This document shows positions 52,707-60,260 of a stretch of 64,000 nt of DNA, in pieces. The DNA comes from Nitrospira sp. UBA6493 (GTDB taxonomy: Bacteria > Nitrospirota > Nitrospiria > Nitrospirales > Nitrospiraceae), in assembly GCA_002435325.1 (NCBI GenBank), contig DJMJ01000024.1, positions 141,711 through 205,710 of the forward strand. Reading direction: 5' to 3'. A program made the translations under genes and the position numbers. The first letter of the stretch is position 1, and each line of letters opens with the position of its first letter. The notes beneath the pieces are model-generated. The model was not told the origin of the DNA, ran no database searches, and saw nothing but the letters and a program-made list of their open reading frames with translations.

Positions 52707-53252
52707 CTACGTTTCGGCGGGATCGGCGTCAAGCTCCATATTCCAATACAGATAGTCGCGCCAGCTTTCAGGCGTGTTGCGGATGCCGATCGTAATCGTG
52801 ATGACCGGACTCCAGCGCGGCTTCGTCGGCCTCTTCTTCAACCTCATCCCGGCCTCTTCAGGCGTGCGCCCGCTCTTGCGATTGTTGCAGCGCCAGCAGG
52901 CCGTGGTGATATTCTCCCAGGTCTTCTTCCCGCCTTTGGCGATCGGCACGACATGGTCGAAGGTGAGTTCTTCTGTTCTGAATTTCCGGTTGCAATACTG
53001 GCAGGTATAGCCGTCGCGCGTGAAAATATTGATGCGGGAAAACTTCACCGCCCGGTGGCTGTCTTTCAGCCGCACCAGTTTGAGCAGGCGCATGACGGCG
53101 GGCAGCTTGATCGAGAGGGAAATACCGTGGATTTCGCGGTCGTAAACTTCGAGGACTTCGACTTTACCCTGCCAGAGCAGGGCAATCGCTTTTTGCCAAT
53201 GCACAACCCGCAGGGGTTCGTACGTCGAGTTGAGCAGGAGAGTCATTTCCAT
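52707..53252 (-). CDS. HNH endonuclease family protein
   Basis: A 181-aa protein. The N-terminal half (LLLNSTYEPLRVVHWQKAI) is typical of HNH proteins related to phage/McrA-like types found free in bacteria. The nuclease core has CQYCNRKF, LTFDHVVPIAKGG, the WENITTACWRCNNRKSGRT motif, with two CxxC pairs for zinc and the H-N-N triad. Substrate and role are unknown. Copy A of the structured repeat starts at its stop codon. Confidence 0.9.
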   Translation of the reverse strand: MEMTLLLNSTYEPLRVVHWQKAIALLWQGKVEVLEVYDREIHGISLSIKLPAVMRLLKLVRLKDSHRAVKFSRINIFTRDGYTCQYCNRKFRTEELTFDHVVPIAKGGKKTWENITTACWRCNNRKSGRTPEEAGMRLKKRPTKPRWSPVITITIGIRNTPESWRDYLYWNMELDADPAET

Positions 53253-53413
53253 GCAGCAACCTCATTCCCAACCGGGCTCCTCTGCCCAAACAGCATCGAG
53301 AAGGTCATGGGCATATTTCTTCTTTCTATGCCATAAGCACCGGTTGAAATCAAGCAACCCCATATCCCGCGCCATCTAGACGGCGCGACCCGTTTTTTGG
53401 GAAACTACGCGAT

Positions 53414-53734
53414 ATGAGCGAATTCATCACCGTCGCCCAACTGGCCGACCTTCCTCCCGGGACCGGACGCACCGTGGATGTGAAAGGCATATGGATCGCC
53501 CTCTACAACGTAGAGGGGACACTCTACGCCGTCGATAACACCTGCCCGCATGCAGGAGGGCCGCTCGGTGAAGGAAAAATGAAAGAGGGCATCGTGGAAT
53601 GCCCCTGGCATGGCTGGAAATTCGATGTGCGAACCGGACAGCGCGTCAACAATCCGAACTTTACGGTGGCCTGCTGCGATGTACGCGTCGTCGAGGGCCA
53701 GATCCAGATTAAGCTCCCGGTAGACCTGGCATAG
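53414..53734 (+). CDS. Rieske 2Fe-2S protein (NirD-like)
   Basis: A 106-aa soluble Rieske ferredoxin. Cluster ligands are C44/H46 in NTCPHAGGPLGEG and C63/H66 in VECPWHGWKFD. The size matches NirD-type small subunits and free ferredoxins of oxygenase systems. No nitrite-reductase large subunit is adjacent, so the electron partner is unknown. Its 3' end overlaps the opposite gene by 26 nt. Confidence 0.92.
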   Translation: MSEFITVAQLADLPPGTGRTVDVKGIWIALYNVEGTLYAVDNTCPHAGGPLGEGKMKEGIVECPWHGWKFDVRTGQRVNNPNFTVACCDVRVVEGQIQIKLPVDLA

Positions 53735-54242
53735 GGGGCATCGGCGGGGCCCCCGGCAACGGCGGCGCAGGCGTCTGCGGGCGCTCTGAGTCCGGCGGCT
53801 TGGGCGTAACCCCGTCTGCGGGCAGCGAGGCCGCATTCACCTTCTTCACGCCAAGATGCGCGTGCCAGATAAACTCCCGCTCGAACCATTGCCCGCTCAC
53901 GCTTTGATCCCGAAGCTGAACGCGGATCTCATAGAGATCCCCTTCCACCTGTTTGACCCGCCACTCTCCGAGCCGGACACCTTCGCCCCGCTCCTTCTTC
54001 GCGCGCACATGTTCATTCATTGCTTGAAGAATCGTCGGAAATCCCAATGCCTGATGGGTCTGCACGAGCGCTAGCGCCTCCGCAGCCCGCTTGTCGGCCA
54101 TGGGATTCAGCGCGGGCGGCTTCATCCAGATATAGGCCAGCCCTCCGAAGACGAGCAACGCCACCACGGCATAGTGGATGGTTTTGACGAGAGCCGAGGA
54201 ACCAGGTTGATCAGAGACGGCGCGAGACGAATCGATACTCAT
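53709..54242 (-). CDS. Single-pass membrane protein of unknown function
   Basis: A 177-aa protein with one transmembrane helix (about 20-40), a conserved-looking soluble part (about 50-140; LGFPTILQAMNEHV, YEIRVQLRDQ, FEREFIWHAHLG) and a proline-rich tail (PAPPLPGAPPMPPMPGLPG). The topology suggests a periplasmic domain. No family recognised. It converges with the Rieske gene and diverges from the gene at 54434. Confidence 0.72.
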   Translation of the reverse strand: MSIDSSRAVSDQPGSSALVKTIHYAVVALLVFGGLAYIWMKPPALNPMADKRAAEALALVQTHQALGFPTILQAMNEHVRAKKERGEGVRLGEWRVKQVEGDLYEIRVQLRDQSVSGQWFEREFIWHAHLGVKKVNAASLPADGVTPKPPDSERPQTPAPPLPGAPPMPPMPGLPGA

Positions 54243-54433
54243 GAACCCCCATCATTTATCAAAGACTAGATCGATACACAGCTGTACGGCATAGCTGCAT
54301 CTTAGGAACCCCTCCAGGAGGTTGTCAATGGAGGGCATCTATCCCGGCCTGCCGCTTGTCTGACCAAAAGCGGGTGTGCTACAAGTACCGCACACATTGA
54401 AGCAACACTCTCGACTCACCATGAGCATACGGC

Positions 54434-54877
54434 ATGAAATTCTTCCTGTACGGCGATAATTTGAATCTCACCCAACTCAAGCGGCGAGCCCCGGAACATA
54501 AGTTCCTCTATTTAGCCACCCTGGCGGACCATACCATCAAGTTCTGCCGATGGTCGTCGCAATGGCGTTGCGGCCTCGCCAGCATCGCGCCCTCGCCCGG
54601 CGAGAAAGTCTGGGGCGGCGTGTTCGAGTTGACCGACGAAGACCTGAAGATCATGGACCAATTCGAGGACGACGTGCCGCAGGGCGCGTACCGGCACCTC
54701 CAGATCACCGTCGTGAACGAGGCCGGAGAGAAAGAGCTCGTCACGACCTATGCCGCCAATCCGATCGGCAAGTTCAAACCCAAAGACCACTATCTCGACT
54801 GGGTCCTCAAAGGACTCAAACAGTGGAAGCTGCCGGAAGAAGCCATTGAACAATGGCAGGCCTATCGGCCGCAATAA
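54434..54877 (+). CDS. Gamma-glutamylcyclotransferase-like (AIG2-fold) protein
   Basis: A 147-aa protein with the cyclotransferase-fold start FFLYGDNLNLTQLKRRAP and the GGVFELTDEDLKIMDQFED segment containing the acidic catalytic region. Fold members open or cyclise gamma-glutamyl amines; the precise substrate cannot be given. The usual YGSN loop reads YGDN. It is followed after 40 nt by the ferredoxin-like gene. Confidence 0.8.
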   Translation: MKFFLYGDNLNLTQLKRRAPEHKFLYLATLADHTIKFCRWSSQWRCGLASIAPSPGEKVWGGVFELTDEDLKIMDQFEDDVPQGAYRHLQITVVNEAGEKELVTTYAANPIGKFKPKDHYLDWVLKGLKQWKLPEEAIEQWQAYRPQ

Positions 54878-54917
54878 CGATCGCGCGGCCACTTTTCAAT
54901 TACTAACTGAGGACACC

Positions 54918-55244
54918 ATGCCGAAACCAACACACCATATCCTCGTATGCACCAACTCCCGTCCACCGGGCCACCCGAAGCCCTCCTGCGGCAGCGCCGG
55001 TGCCGCCCAGTTGCTCATGGCCTTCAACATGGGCCTCATGCAGCGCGGGGTCATGCCGGGCCAAGTGCTCGTCAGCGCAACCGGCTGCCTGGGCCCCTGC
55101 GAGCAGGGACCGACCGTCGTCGTCTATCCTGATGCCACCTGGTATTCCAAGGTGACCGAAGCCGACGTCGCCACGATCCTCGACGAGCATATTAAGGGCG
55201 GAAAGCCCGCAGAAAAGCTGAACCCCGACGCCGTCTGGAAGTAA
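54918..55244 (+). CDS. Thioredoxin-like 2Fe-2S ferredoxin
   Basis: A 108-aa protein with the thioredoxin-fold ferredoxin pattern: HILVCTNSRPPGHPKPSCG near the start, and ATGCLGPCEQGPTVVVYPD later, giving four cysteines in the Shethna/NuoE-like arrangement. Likely an electron carrier. ATG 54918 follows a GAGGA; the longer frame reads within the preceding gene. moaB starts 14 nt after its stop. Confidence 0.9.
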   Translation: MPKPTHHILVCTNSRPPGHPKPSCGSAGAAQLLMAFNMGLMQRGVMPGQVLVSATGCLGPCEQGPTVVVYPDATWYSKVTEADVATILDEHIKGGKPAEKLNPDAVWK

Positions 55245-55258
55245 GCCCGCACGAATGA

Positions 55259-55774
55259 ATGATGGCCAGCTCAACCCCGCACGAACATAAACACCATGCA
55301 CCCAGATCCATCGGGTGCATGGTCATTACCTGCAGCGATACCCGCACGCCTGAGACGGATACGAGCGGCCAGCTCATCCAGAAACTGCTCAAGGAAAACG
55401 GCCACAGCATCGCCGCCTACCATCTCGTGAAAGACGAGCCGGCCCAGATCAAGGGACGGATCGCCGAAGGGATTGCGAATGATGCGGTGCAAGCCATCAT
55501 CATCAACGGCGGCACCGGCATCTCGCGGCGGGACTCCACGTTTGAAGCTGTCGATGCGATGCTGGAGAAACGGCTGGATGGATTCGGCGAAGTCTTTCGC
55601 TATCTCACGTATCAGGAGATCGGCTCACCGGCCATCATGAGCCGCGCCACCGCCGGCATCATCAAGGGCCGCATCCTCTTTTCCACCCCAGGCTCAGAAA
55701 ACGCCGTCCGCCTCGCAATGGAAAAACTCATCCTTCCTGAGTTAGGGCATCTCATCAAAGAACTCGCGAAATAG
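55259..55774 (+). CDS. moaB: Molybdenum cofactor biosynthesis protein B (MoaB/MogA family)
   Basis: A 171-aa protein with the MoCF-binding fold: CSDTRTPETDTSGQLIQKLL, INGGTGISRRDSTFEAVD and SRATAGIIKGRILFSTPGS. The family adenylates molybdopterin or prepares it for metal insertion. The N-terminus has an extra histidine-rich segment of ~14 residues. It converges with the CBS gene across a nested inverted repeat. Confidence 0.92.
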   Translation: MMASSTPHEHKHHAPRSIGCMVITCSDTRTPETDTSGQLIQKLLKENGHSIAAYHLVKDEPAQIKGRIAEGIANDAVQAIIINGGTGISRRDSTFEAVDAMLEKRLDGFGEVFRYLTYQEIGSPAIMSRATAGIIKGRILFSTPGSENAVRLAMEKLILPELGHLIKELAK

Positions 55775-55888
55775 AACAAGCAATCCGCTTTCAGCAGTCC
55801 GCCTTCAGCTTCAATCCAGCCAGAAAACTCACCCCCCAGCCCCATGTTTCGGCTGAAAGCTAAACGGCTGACAGCTGATAGCTTGTTC
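55774..55888. repeat. Nested inverted repeat between convergent moaB and CBS genes
   Basis: The outer arms GAACAAGC and GCTTGTTC lie exactly at the two stop codons, and inner arms GCTTTCAG and CTGAAAGC nest inside. The sequence is rich in (T)CAGC and GCTGA units. Its position suggests a bidirectional transcription end, although there is no U-tract. Confidence 0.6.
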
Positions 55889-56321
55889 AATCCTGCCCGA
55901 TCTTCGGTTCCGAGTACGTCACTTCCGTCGAAATTGCCGACTGTGCATACTTCCGGAAGGACAACATCACATCCCGCACCGACACAACTCCGATAATCGC
56001 CCCGTTCTTGGTGACGGCGAGATGGCGCACCCCGAGATCGCCCATCATCTCCTGGGCATCGTCTACCGGCTGGCTCCCCTCAATCGTGCAAAGGGGCGTC
56101 GTCATCACCTTATCGACCGTCAGCTTGCCCAATGGCTTGCTGGTGGCCACAGCCCGGCGAACGATGTCGGTATCCGTCACGATCCCGACCAGCTGCTTCC
56201 CCTTCTTCACCAGCAGCGACCCGACGCGCGCACTGCGCATCGTCTTGGCAGCACTGACAATCGAGGTCTTTGGCCCGATGGACTTCGGACGTTTCGTCAT
56301 GATCTGAGCGACAGTGGACAT
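55887..56321 (-). CDS. Two-CBS-domain protein
   Basis: A 144-aa tandem CBS pair, paralogous to the protein encoded at 33246. Repeats end in VGSLLVKKGKQLVGIVTDTDIVRR and VRHLAVTKNGAIIGVVSVRDVML. Probable adenine-nucleotide sensor with unknown partner. The N-terminus MSTVAQIMTKRPKSIGP is typical of free-standing CBS proteins. It ends inside the inverted repeat shared with moaB. Confidence 0.9.
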   Translation of the reverse strand: MSTVAQIMTKRPKSIGPKTSIVSAAKTMRSARVGSLLVKKGKQLVGIVTDTDIVRRAVATSKPLGKLTVDKVMTTPLCTIEGSQPVDDAQEMMGDLGVRHLAVTKNGAIIGVVSVRDVMLSFRKYAQSAISTEVTYSEPKIGQD

Positions 56322-56400
56322 GAGACACTCCTTTCGTCGCGAACGTGATCAATGAGAAGAACGCCGTCCTTCGTTCTCTGACTACCGTTATTATCCCAGA

Positions 56401-56524
56401 AGGATGCTCAAAACGGTCATCCAACAAGGCCGCAGGGAGTAGGACGACTGAGGCGTACCCTCTGGGGTACGTCGCAAGGAGACCTACGACTGAGAACGCA
56501 GTTGGGGAGCGTTTTCAGCATCCT
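56401..56524. repeat. Structured repeat element, copy B
   Basis: The outer stem AGGATGCTcAAAACG pairs with CGTTTTcAGCATCCT. Inside: CCAAC/GTTGG, constant AAGGCCGCAGGGA, stem GTAGG/CCTAC, apical GTACCC-TCTG-GGGTAC and constant GAGAACGCAG. It ends at the TAA of the alcohol dehydrogenase gene (56526-56524). Confidence 0.92.
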
Positions 56525-57552
56525 TACACCGTCAGTACGATTTTCCCAAAGAACTTGCGCGACAACATCTGCTCCTGCGCCGCTCTCGCCTCTTTCAGCG
56601 GATAGGTCCGGTCGATCACCGACATCAGACGCTTCTGCCCCATCAGCTTCGCCGCCTTCACCAGTTCCGCGCGCGTCCCCATGTAAGAGCCTTTGATCGT
56701 GTACTGGCGGGAGTAGATATACCGGAGATCCAGCTTCACCTCGGCGCCGGTCGTGGCGCCGCAGGTAATCAACCGCCCGCCCTTGGCGAGCGACTGCAGC
56801 GAGGTCTCCCACACCTCCGGGCCGATATGCTCGATCACCACATCGACGCCGCGCCCTTCGGTCAGCAGCTTCACCCGCTCCGCCACCTTTTCCGTGGAAT
56901 GGTTGATGACGGCATCGGCGCCAAGCACCACCGCCTTGGGAATCTTGTCGTCCGACCCGACGGTCGTGATCACCCGCGCTCCGGCCAGCTTGGCCATCTG
57001 AATGGCCATCGTCCCCACACCGCTCCCGCCTCCCATGATCAACACCGTCTCCCCATGCTGCAATCCCGCAAGCGCGAACAGCATGTGCGACGCGGTCACG
57101 GACACCAGCGGGAAGGCCGCCGCCTGCTCGAACGAGAGATTCTCCGGAATCGGCAGCACATTGCGGAACGGCACCTTCACATACTCCGCATAGCCCCCGT
57201 GCATCATGGCGCCAATCAGGCTGTAGGTGCGGCAGAAGTTGTCCCGACCGGCCAGACACTGTTCGCACTTCCAACAGCTGATCCCCGGCGACACAAAGAC
57301 CTTCTGCCCGACCGTCACCCCCTCGACCTGCGCCCCCACCTGCTCCACAATCCCGGCGATGTCCGACCCCGACACATGGGGCATCGGCATCGGATAGGCC
57401 GGATTCCCCTGGCGGATCCAGATATCTAGATGATTCAACGCGCAGGCCTTCACCCGCACCAGCACATCCTCCATCCCGAACGACGGCATAGGGACGTCTT
57501 CATACGACAACTTATCCGGTCCACCATGCGCGCGAAAGAGTACGGCTTTCAT
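56524..57552 (-). CDS. Zinc-type alcohol dehydrogenase/quinone oxidoreductase family protein
   Basis: A 342-aa medium-chain dehydrogenase/reductase. VKACALNHLDIWIRQG, PHVSGSDIAGIVEQVG and the structural zinc lobe CWKCEQCLAGRDNFC indicate a zinc-containing type; the NAD(P) motif is GGGSGVGTMAIQMAK. The substrate is not deducible. It follows PhzF; a short inverted-repeat region lies between them. Confidence 0.9.
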   Translation of the reverse strand: MKAVLFRAHGGPDKLSYEDVPMPSFGMEDVLVRVKACALNHLDIWIRQGNPAYPMPMPHVSGSDIAGIVEQVGAQVEGVTVGQKVFVSPGISCWKCEQCLAGRDNFCRTYSLIGAMMHGGYAEYVKVPFRNVLPIPENLSFEQAAAFPLVSVTASHMLFALAGLQHGETVLIMGGGSGVGTMAIQMAKLAGARVITTVGSDDKIPKAVVLGADAVINHSTEKVAERVKLLTEGRGVDVVIEHIGPEVWETSLQSLAKGGRLITCGATTGAEVKLDLRYIYSRQYTIKGSYMGTRAELVKAAKLMGQKRLMSVIDRTYPLKEARAAQEQMLSRKFFGKIVLTV

Positions 57553-57567
57553 AAATCTCCTTGCTTT

Positions 57568-57615
57568 CAGCGATCAGCATTCAGCCATCAGTCCTCCGGA
57601 GCTGAACGCTGACGG
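57568..57615. repeat. Imperfect inverted repeat downstream of phzF
   Basis: Arms AGCGATCAGCATTCAGC and GCTGAACGCTGACGGCT pair at 14 of 17 positions across a CCATCAGTCCTCCGGA loop. The CAGC/GCTGA units resemble those at 55774-55888, so the two may belong to one family. Confidence 0.55.
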
Positions 57616-57623
57616 CTTCCTCG

Positions 57624-58553
57624 CTAAAATTTAAGCGTTCCATCTACCACCATGACACACTGCCCGCCCACCTTCACCGTCTGGATGATGTCGTCGCCCG
57701 AATCCACCTGCACGAAGATGCGCGAGGGCCGGTCGATCGCGTAGCCCTGCTCGACAATGATCTCCGTCGTCGGCGCCACGTCCACCACGCCGTTCTGCAC
57801 CAGATAGGCCCCCAGTGCGCCGCTGGCGCTGCCGGTGGCAGGATCTTCGAGAATCCCGATGGCCGGGGCAAACATGCGGGCATGGACCGTCGAGGAGGGC
57901 TCCACGGTCACCGTCGTATACACCATGATGCCGTTCGCGCCGAATCGCCGGCACACATCCGTAATCGCCGAGGCATCGGGCCGGATCGACCGCACCGCCG
58001 TGAGCGTCCGCACCGGCACAATCATCACCGGCAGCCCGGTAGACACCACTTCAATCGGCCACTTCGTATCGGCGATCACATGCTTGGCCAGCCCTAGCGC
58101 GCTCGCAACCTTGTAGAGATCTTCCGTCTCCTCCAGCGAGCCCAGAAACTCCGGCTTGGGCTGCGTCATCACGACCCGCTCCACCAGACCATCCTCCGCT
58201 TGGAGCTCGACCGGGAACAGCCCGATGTTGCACTCCTGCATGACGCGGATCACCGTCTCCTTAAGCGGAATGATCCCCAGCTCGGCCAGCACGAAGAACG
58301 TGCCCAGCACCGGATGGCCGGCAAAGGGAATCTCCTGCGTCGGGGTAAAGATGCGGAGCCGCGCCACCGCCGCCTTGTCCGTCGGGGGAAAGACGAAGAC
58401 GGTCTCGGAGAGATTCATCTCCCGGGCGATTTGTTGGAGCTGATCGTCAGAAAGGCCGTCGGATTCGGGAAAGACCGCCACTGGATTGCCGCCGAACGGT
58501 TGGGAGGTAAAGACGTCGGCTTGATAGAACTTTAGCGAGCGGCGATCAGGCAT
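57624..58553 (-). CDS. PhzF-family isomerase/epimerase-like protein
   Basis: A 309-aa protein of the PhzF/diaminopimelate-epimerase-like fold. FTSQPFGGNPVAVFPES, the REMNLSETVFVFPP segment with the conserved Glu, and DPATGSASGALGAYLV are diagnostic. Phenazine genes are absent, so a different substrate is likely. Copy C of the structured repeat lies just upstream. Confidence 0.92.
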   Translation of the reverse strand: MPDRRSLKFYQADVFTSQPFGGNPVAVFPESDGLSDDQLQQIAREMNLSETVFVFPPTDKAAVARLRIFTPTQEIPFAGHPVLGTFFVLAELGIIPLKETVIRVMQECNIGLFPVELQAEDGLVERVVMTQPKPEFLGSLEETEDLYKVASALGLAKHVIADTKWPIEVVSTGLPVMIVPVRTLTAVRSIRPDASAITDVCRRFGANGIMVYTTVTVEPSSTVHARMFAPAIGILEDPATGSASGALGAYLVQNGVVDVAPTTEIIVEQGYAIDRPSRIFVQVDSGDDIIQTVKVGGQCVMVVDGTLKF

Positions 58554-58593
58554 TTGTAGTAACTCCTATAAATCCTGATTACAACCTACCTCC

Positions 58594-58717
58594 AGCCTGT
58601 TCAAAAAGGTCTTGTGGCAAGGCCGCAGGGAGTATGGCAACTGAGACGTACCCTTTGGGGTACGTTGCAGGGAGACATACGACCGAGAACGCAGCCAGAA
58701 GCCTTTTTCAACAGGCT
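58594..58717. repeat. Structured repeat element, copy C
   Basis: The outer stem AGCCTGTTcAAAAAGG pairs with CCTTTTTcAACAGGCT. Inside: TGGC/GCCA, constant AAGGCCGCAGGGA, stem GTATG/CATAC, apical GTACCC-TTTG-GGGTAC and constant GAGAACGCAG. It ends 1 nt from the TAA of the radical-SAM gene at 58719. Confidence 0.93.
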
Positions 58718-58718
58718 G

Positions 58719-59957
58719 TTATGCGGGGCGCGGGAGCGCCTCGTACGCCTGCACCATCGGATTGCGCACATAGTTCTCGACATAATTTTGCAGCGAGCCG
58801 TTCCGATAGAGCTGCTCATTGGCAAAGCGCGTATCCACCTTGTGCAGCACCTTCACCTTCACGCCAGTCTTCTGCGTGAACTGGTCGAGCGTGACGCCGG
58901 TAATATCGGTATACGGCCCGCGCCCCGACTGCATGATGCACTTCGGCACATGGATGATCTTCTCGGTGGTCAGCCGCCGCATGATGTCGTCGAATGTCAG
59001 CAGCACCGTGCAATCCGAGTCCCCGCTCAGCATCGCGTTAGGCACGTAGAGCACCTTCGCCTTGTTCTTCCGGTACATCGACAGGATCTTCGACACACTC
59101 CAGCCCGTCACCAGCGTATCCTTTTTCTCCAATTCAAGCGAGTCAAACAGGCTGACGATCCGTTTGCGGCTCAAAAAAGCCGTAATATAGGCTTCCGTAT
59201 GGATCGTCTGGAGATTCGGCAAGGCCGCATCGTAAATCCGCAACGCCTCCTCCACCAGATGCTTTCGGCCCTGCCGCATAAGGCCGGCCGTCTCCTCCTT
59301 GAGCCCGCGCACCGGCGTGAGCGTCCCCATCCAAAGCACGCACTTCTGATTGATCTTGGAAATCTCCAGCGCGTCCTTCGACATCGTCTGCCGATCGAAG
59401 GCATAGAAATTCGCCGACGACACGGCCGGCCCGTCCAGCACCTTCATCACGTGCTTCACCGACGGGGCATGAGGCATGAGGCGCTGGCGATAGTCGCTGA
59501 GCGTGATCACCGACAACTCAAAGTTGATCCGCCCCGGATACTGCGCGACCAGCTGGTGGATCTTCGGCACATGGACAAATCCCACCGTGAAGAACTGGAT
59601 GCTCTTATCCGTGTACTTGAGAAAGTCCTCGACCCACTCCATGGCCTTCGGGTGCAGGAAGAGGTCGGTCCATTCCATGTACTCGTTGCCGCCCAGGCAC
59701 CAGAACTGTTTCGGGTCGGTCGGCTTCTTGCTGATGTAGTCGAGGATGTATTTCCAGTCCTCGTCGCTGGTCTTGGGAGGATCGAGCGTTTCGCGGTAGG
59801 AATGGTCCAGCTCGTAGCAGAACTCGCACTTCACCGGGCAATCGCGCCCGAGACTGAGCGGGATCTTCCCCGCGTCCATCTCACGGCGCAACACCTCACG
59901 ATAATCCTTCTTCGTGAAGATCGGAGCGGCCTGAAGCATGGGAATCGGTATTGGCAT
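58719..59957 (-). CDS. Radical SAM protein
   Basis: A 412-aa protein with a CxxxCxxC cluster motif in RDCPVKCEFCYELDHSY (about residues 40-47), the radical-SAM 4Fe-4S site. The following region has the usual alternating strand/helix pattern (FWCLGGNEYMEW, FFTVGFVHVPKIH). The C-terminal third, with VRNPMVQAYEALPRP, is not a known domain. ATG 59957 or ATG 59939 may initiate. It lies divergent from the small gene at 59997 and near two B12-binding radical-SAM genes; the reaction is unknown. Confidence 0.82.
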   Translation of the reverse strand: MPIPIPMLQAAPIFTKKDYREVLRREMDAGKIPLSLGRDCPVKCEFCYELDHSYRETLDPPKTSDEDWKYILDYISKKPTDPKQFWCLGGNEYMEWTDLFLHPKAMEWVEDFLKYTDKSIQFFTVGFVHVPKIHQLVAQYPGRINFELSVITLSDYRQRLMPHAPSVKHVMKVLDGPAVSSANFYAFDRQTMSKDALEISKINQKCVLWMGTLTPVRGLKEETAGLMRQGRKHLVEEALRIYDAALPNLQTIHTEAYITAFLSRKRIVSLFDSLELEKKDTLVTGWSVSKILSMYRKNKAKVLYVPNAMLSGDSDCTVLLTFDDIMRRLTTEKIIHVPKCIMQSGRGPYTDITGVTLDQFTQKTGVKVKVLHKVDTRFANEQLYRNGSLQNYVENYVRNPMVQAYEALPRPA

Positions 59958-59996
59958 CGTTTGACAGGCTCACTTCCCGTTTGTCAGACTTGGCAC

Positions 59997-60260
59997 ATGA
60001 CCGACGATATCATCCACAAAGAAGTCGCCCACGCGTTGGAGATCCTGGGCCTCGCGCTTCCCGTCACCTCCGAGGACCTGGAACGGGCCAGGCGCGTGCA
60101 GCTCTACAACTGGAACCCCGCCCGCTACTCAAACCTGACCAACAACCCCAAAGCCTACATGCAGGCCTACAAGAAGGCCGAAGAGATGACCAAAGTCGTC
60201 GAAGCGTCCTATGCCCTGCTTTCGGCGTTGCTCGTTCCGGATGATGAAACCGCCGGCTAA
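59997..60260 (+). CDS. Small J-domain-like protein without HPD
   Basis: An 87-aa protein. VAHALEILGLALPVTSEDLERARR followed by YNWNPARYSNL and a helix with AEEMTKVVEASYALLSALL resembles a J-domain in layout (LGL...P, then NWNPAR where DnaJ has HPD), but HPD is replaced by NPA. The ATG at 59997 is only 39 nt from the divergent radical-SAM start. The end overlaps the convergent B12-radical-SAM gene by 4 nt. The much longer open frame upstream is antisense to the radical-SAM gene. Function unknown. Confidence 0.7.
   Translation: MTDDIIHKEVAHALEILGLALPVTSEDLERARRVQLYNWNPARYSNLTNNPKAYMQAYKKAEEMTKVVEASYALLSALLVPDDETAG

Noticed and set aside
58614..60260. A 548-codon open frame on the plus strand
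   Set aside because: All but its last 87 codons lie antisense to the radical-SAM gene and have low-complexity His/Arg-rich composition. Only the end from ATG 59997 is supported.
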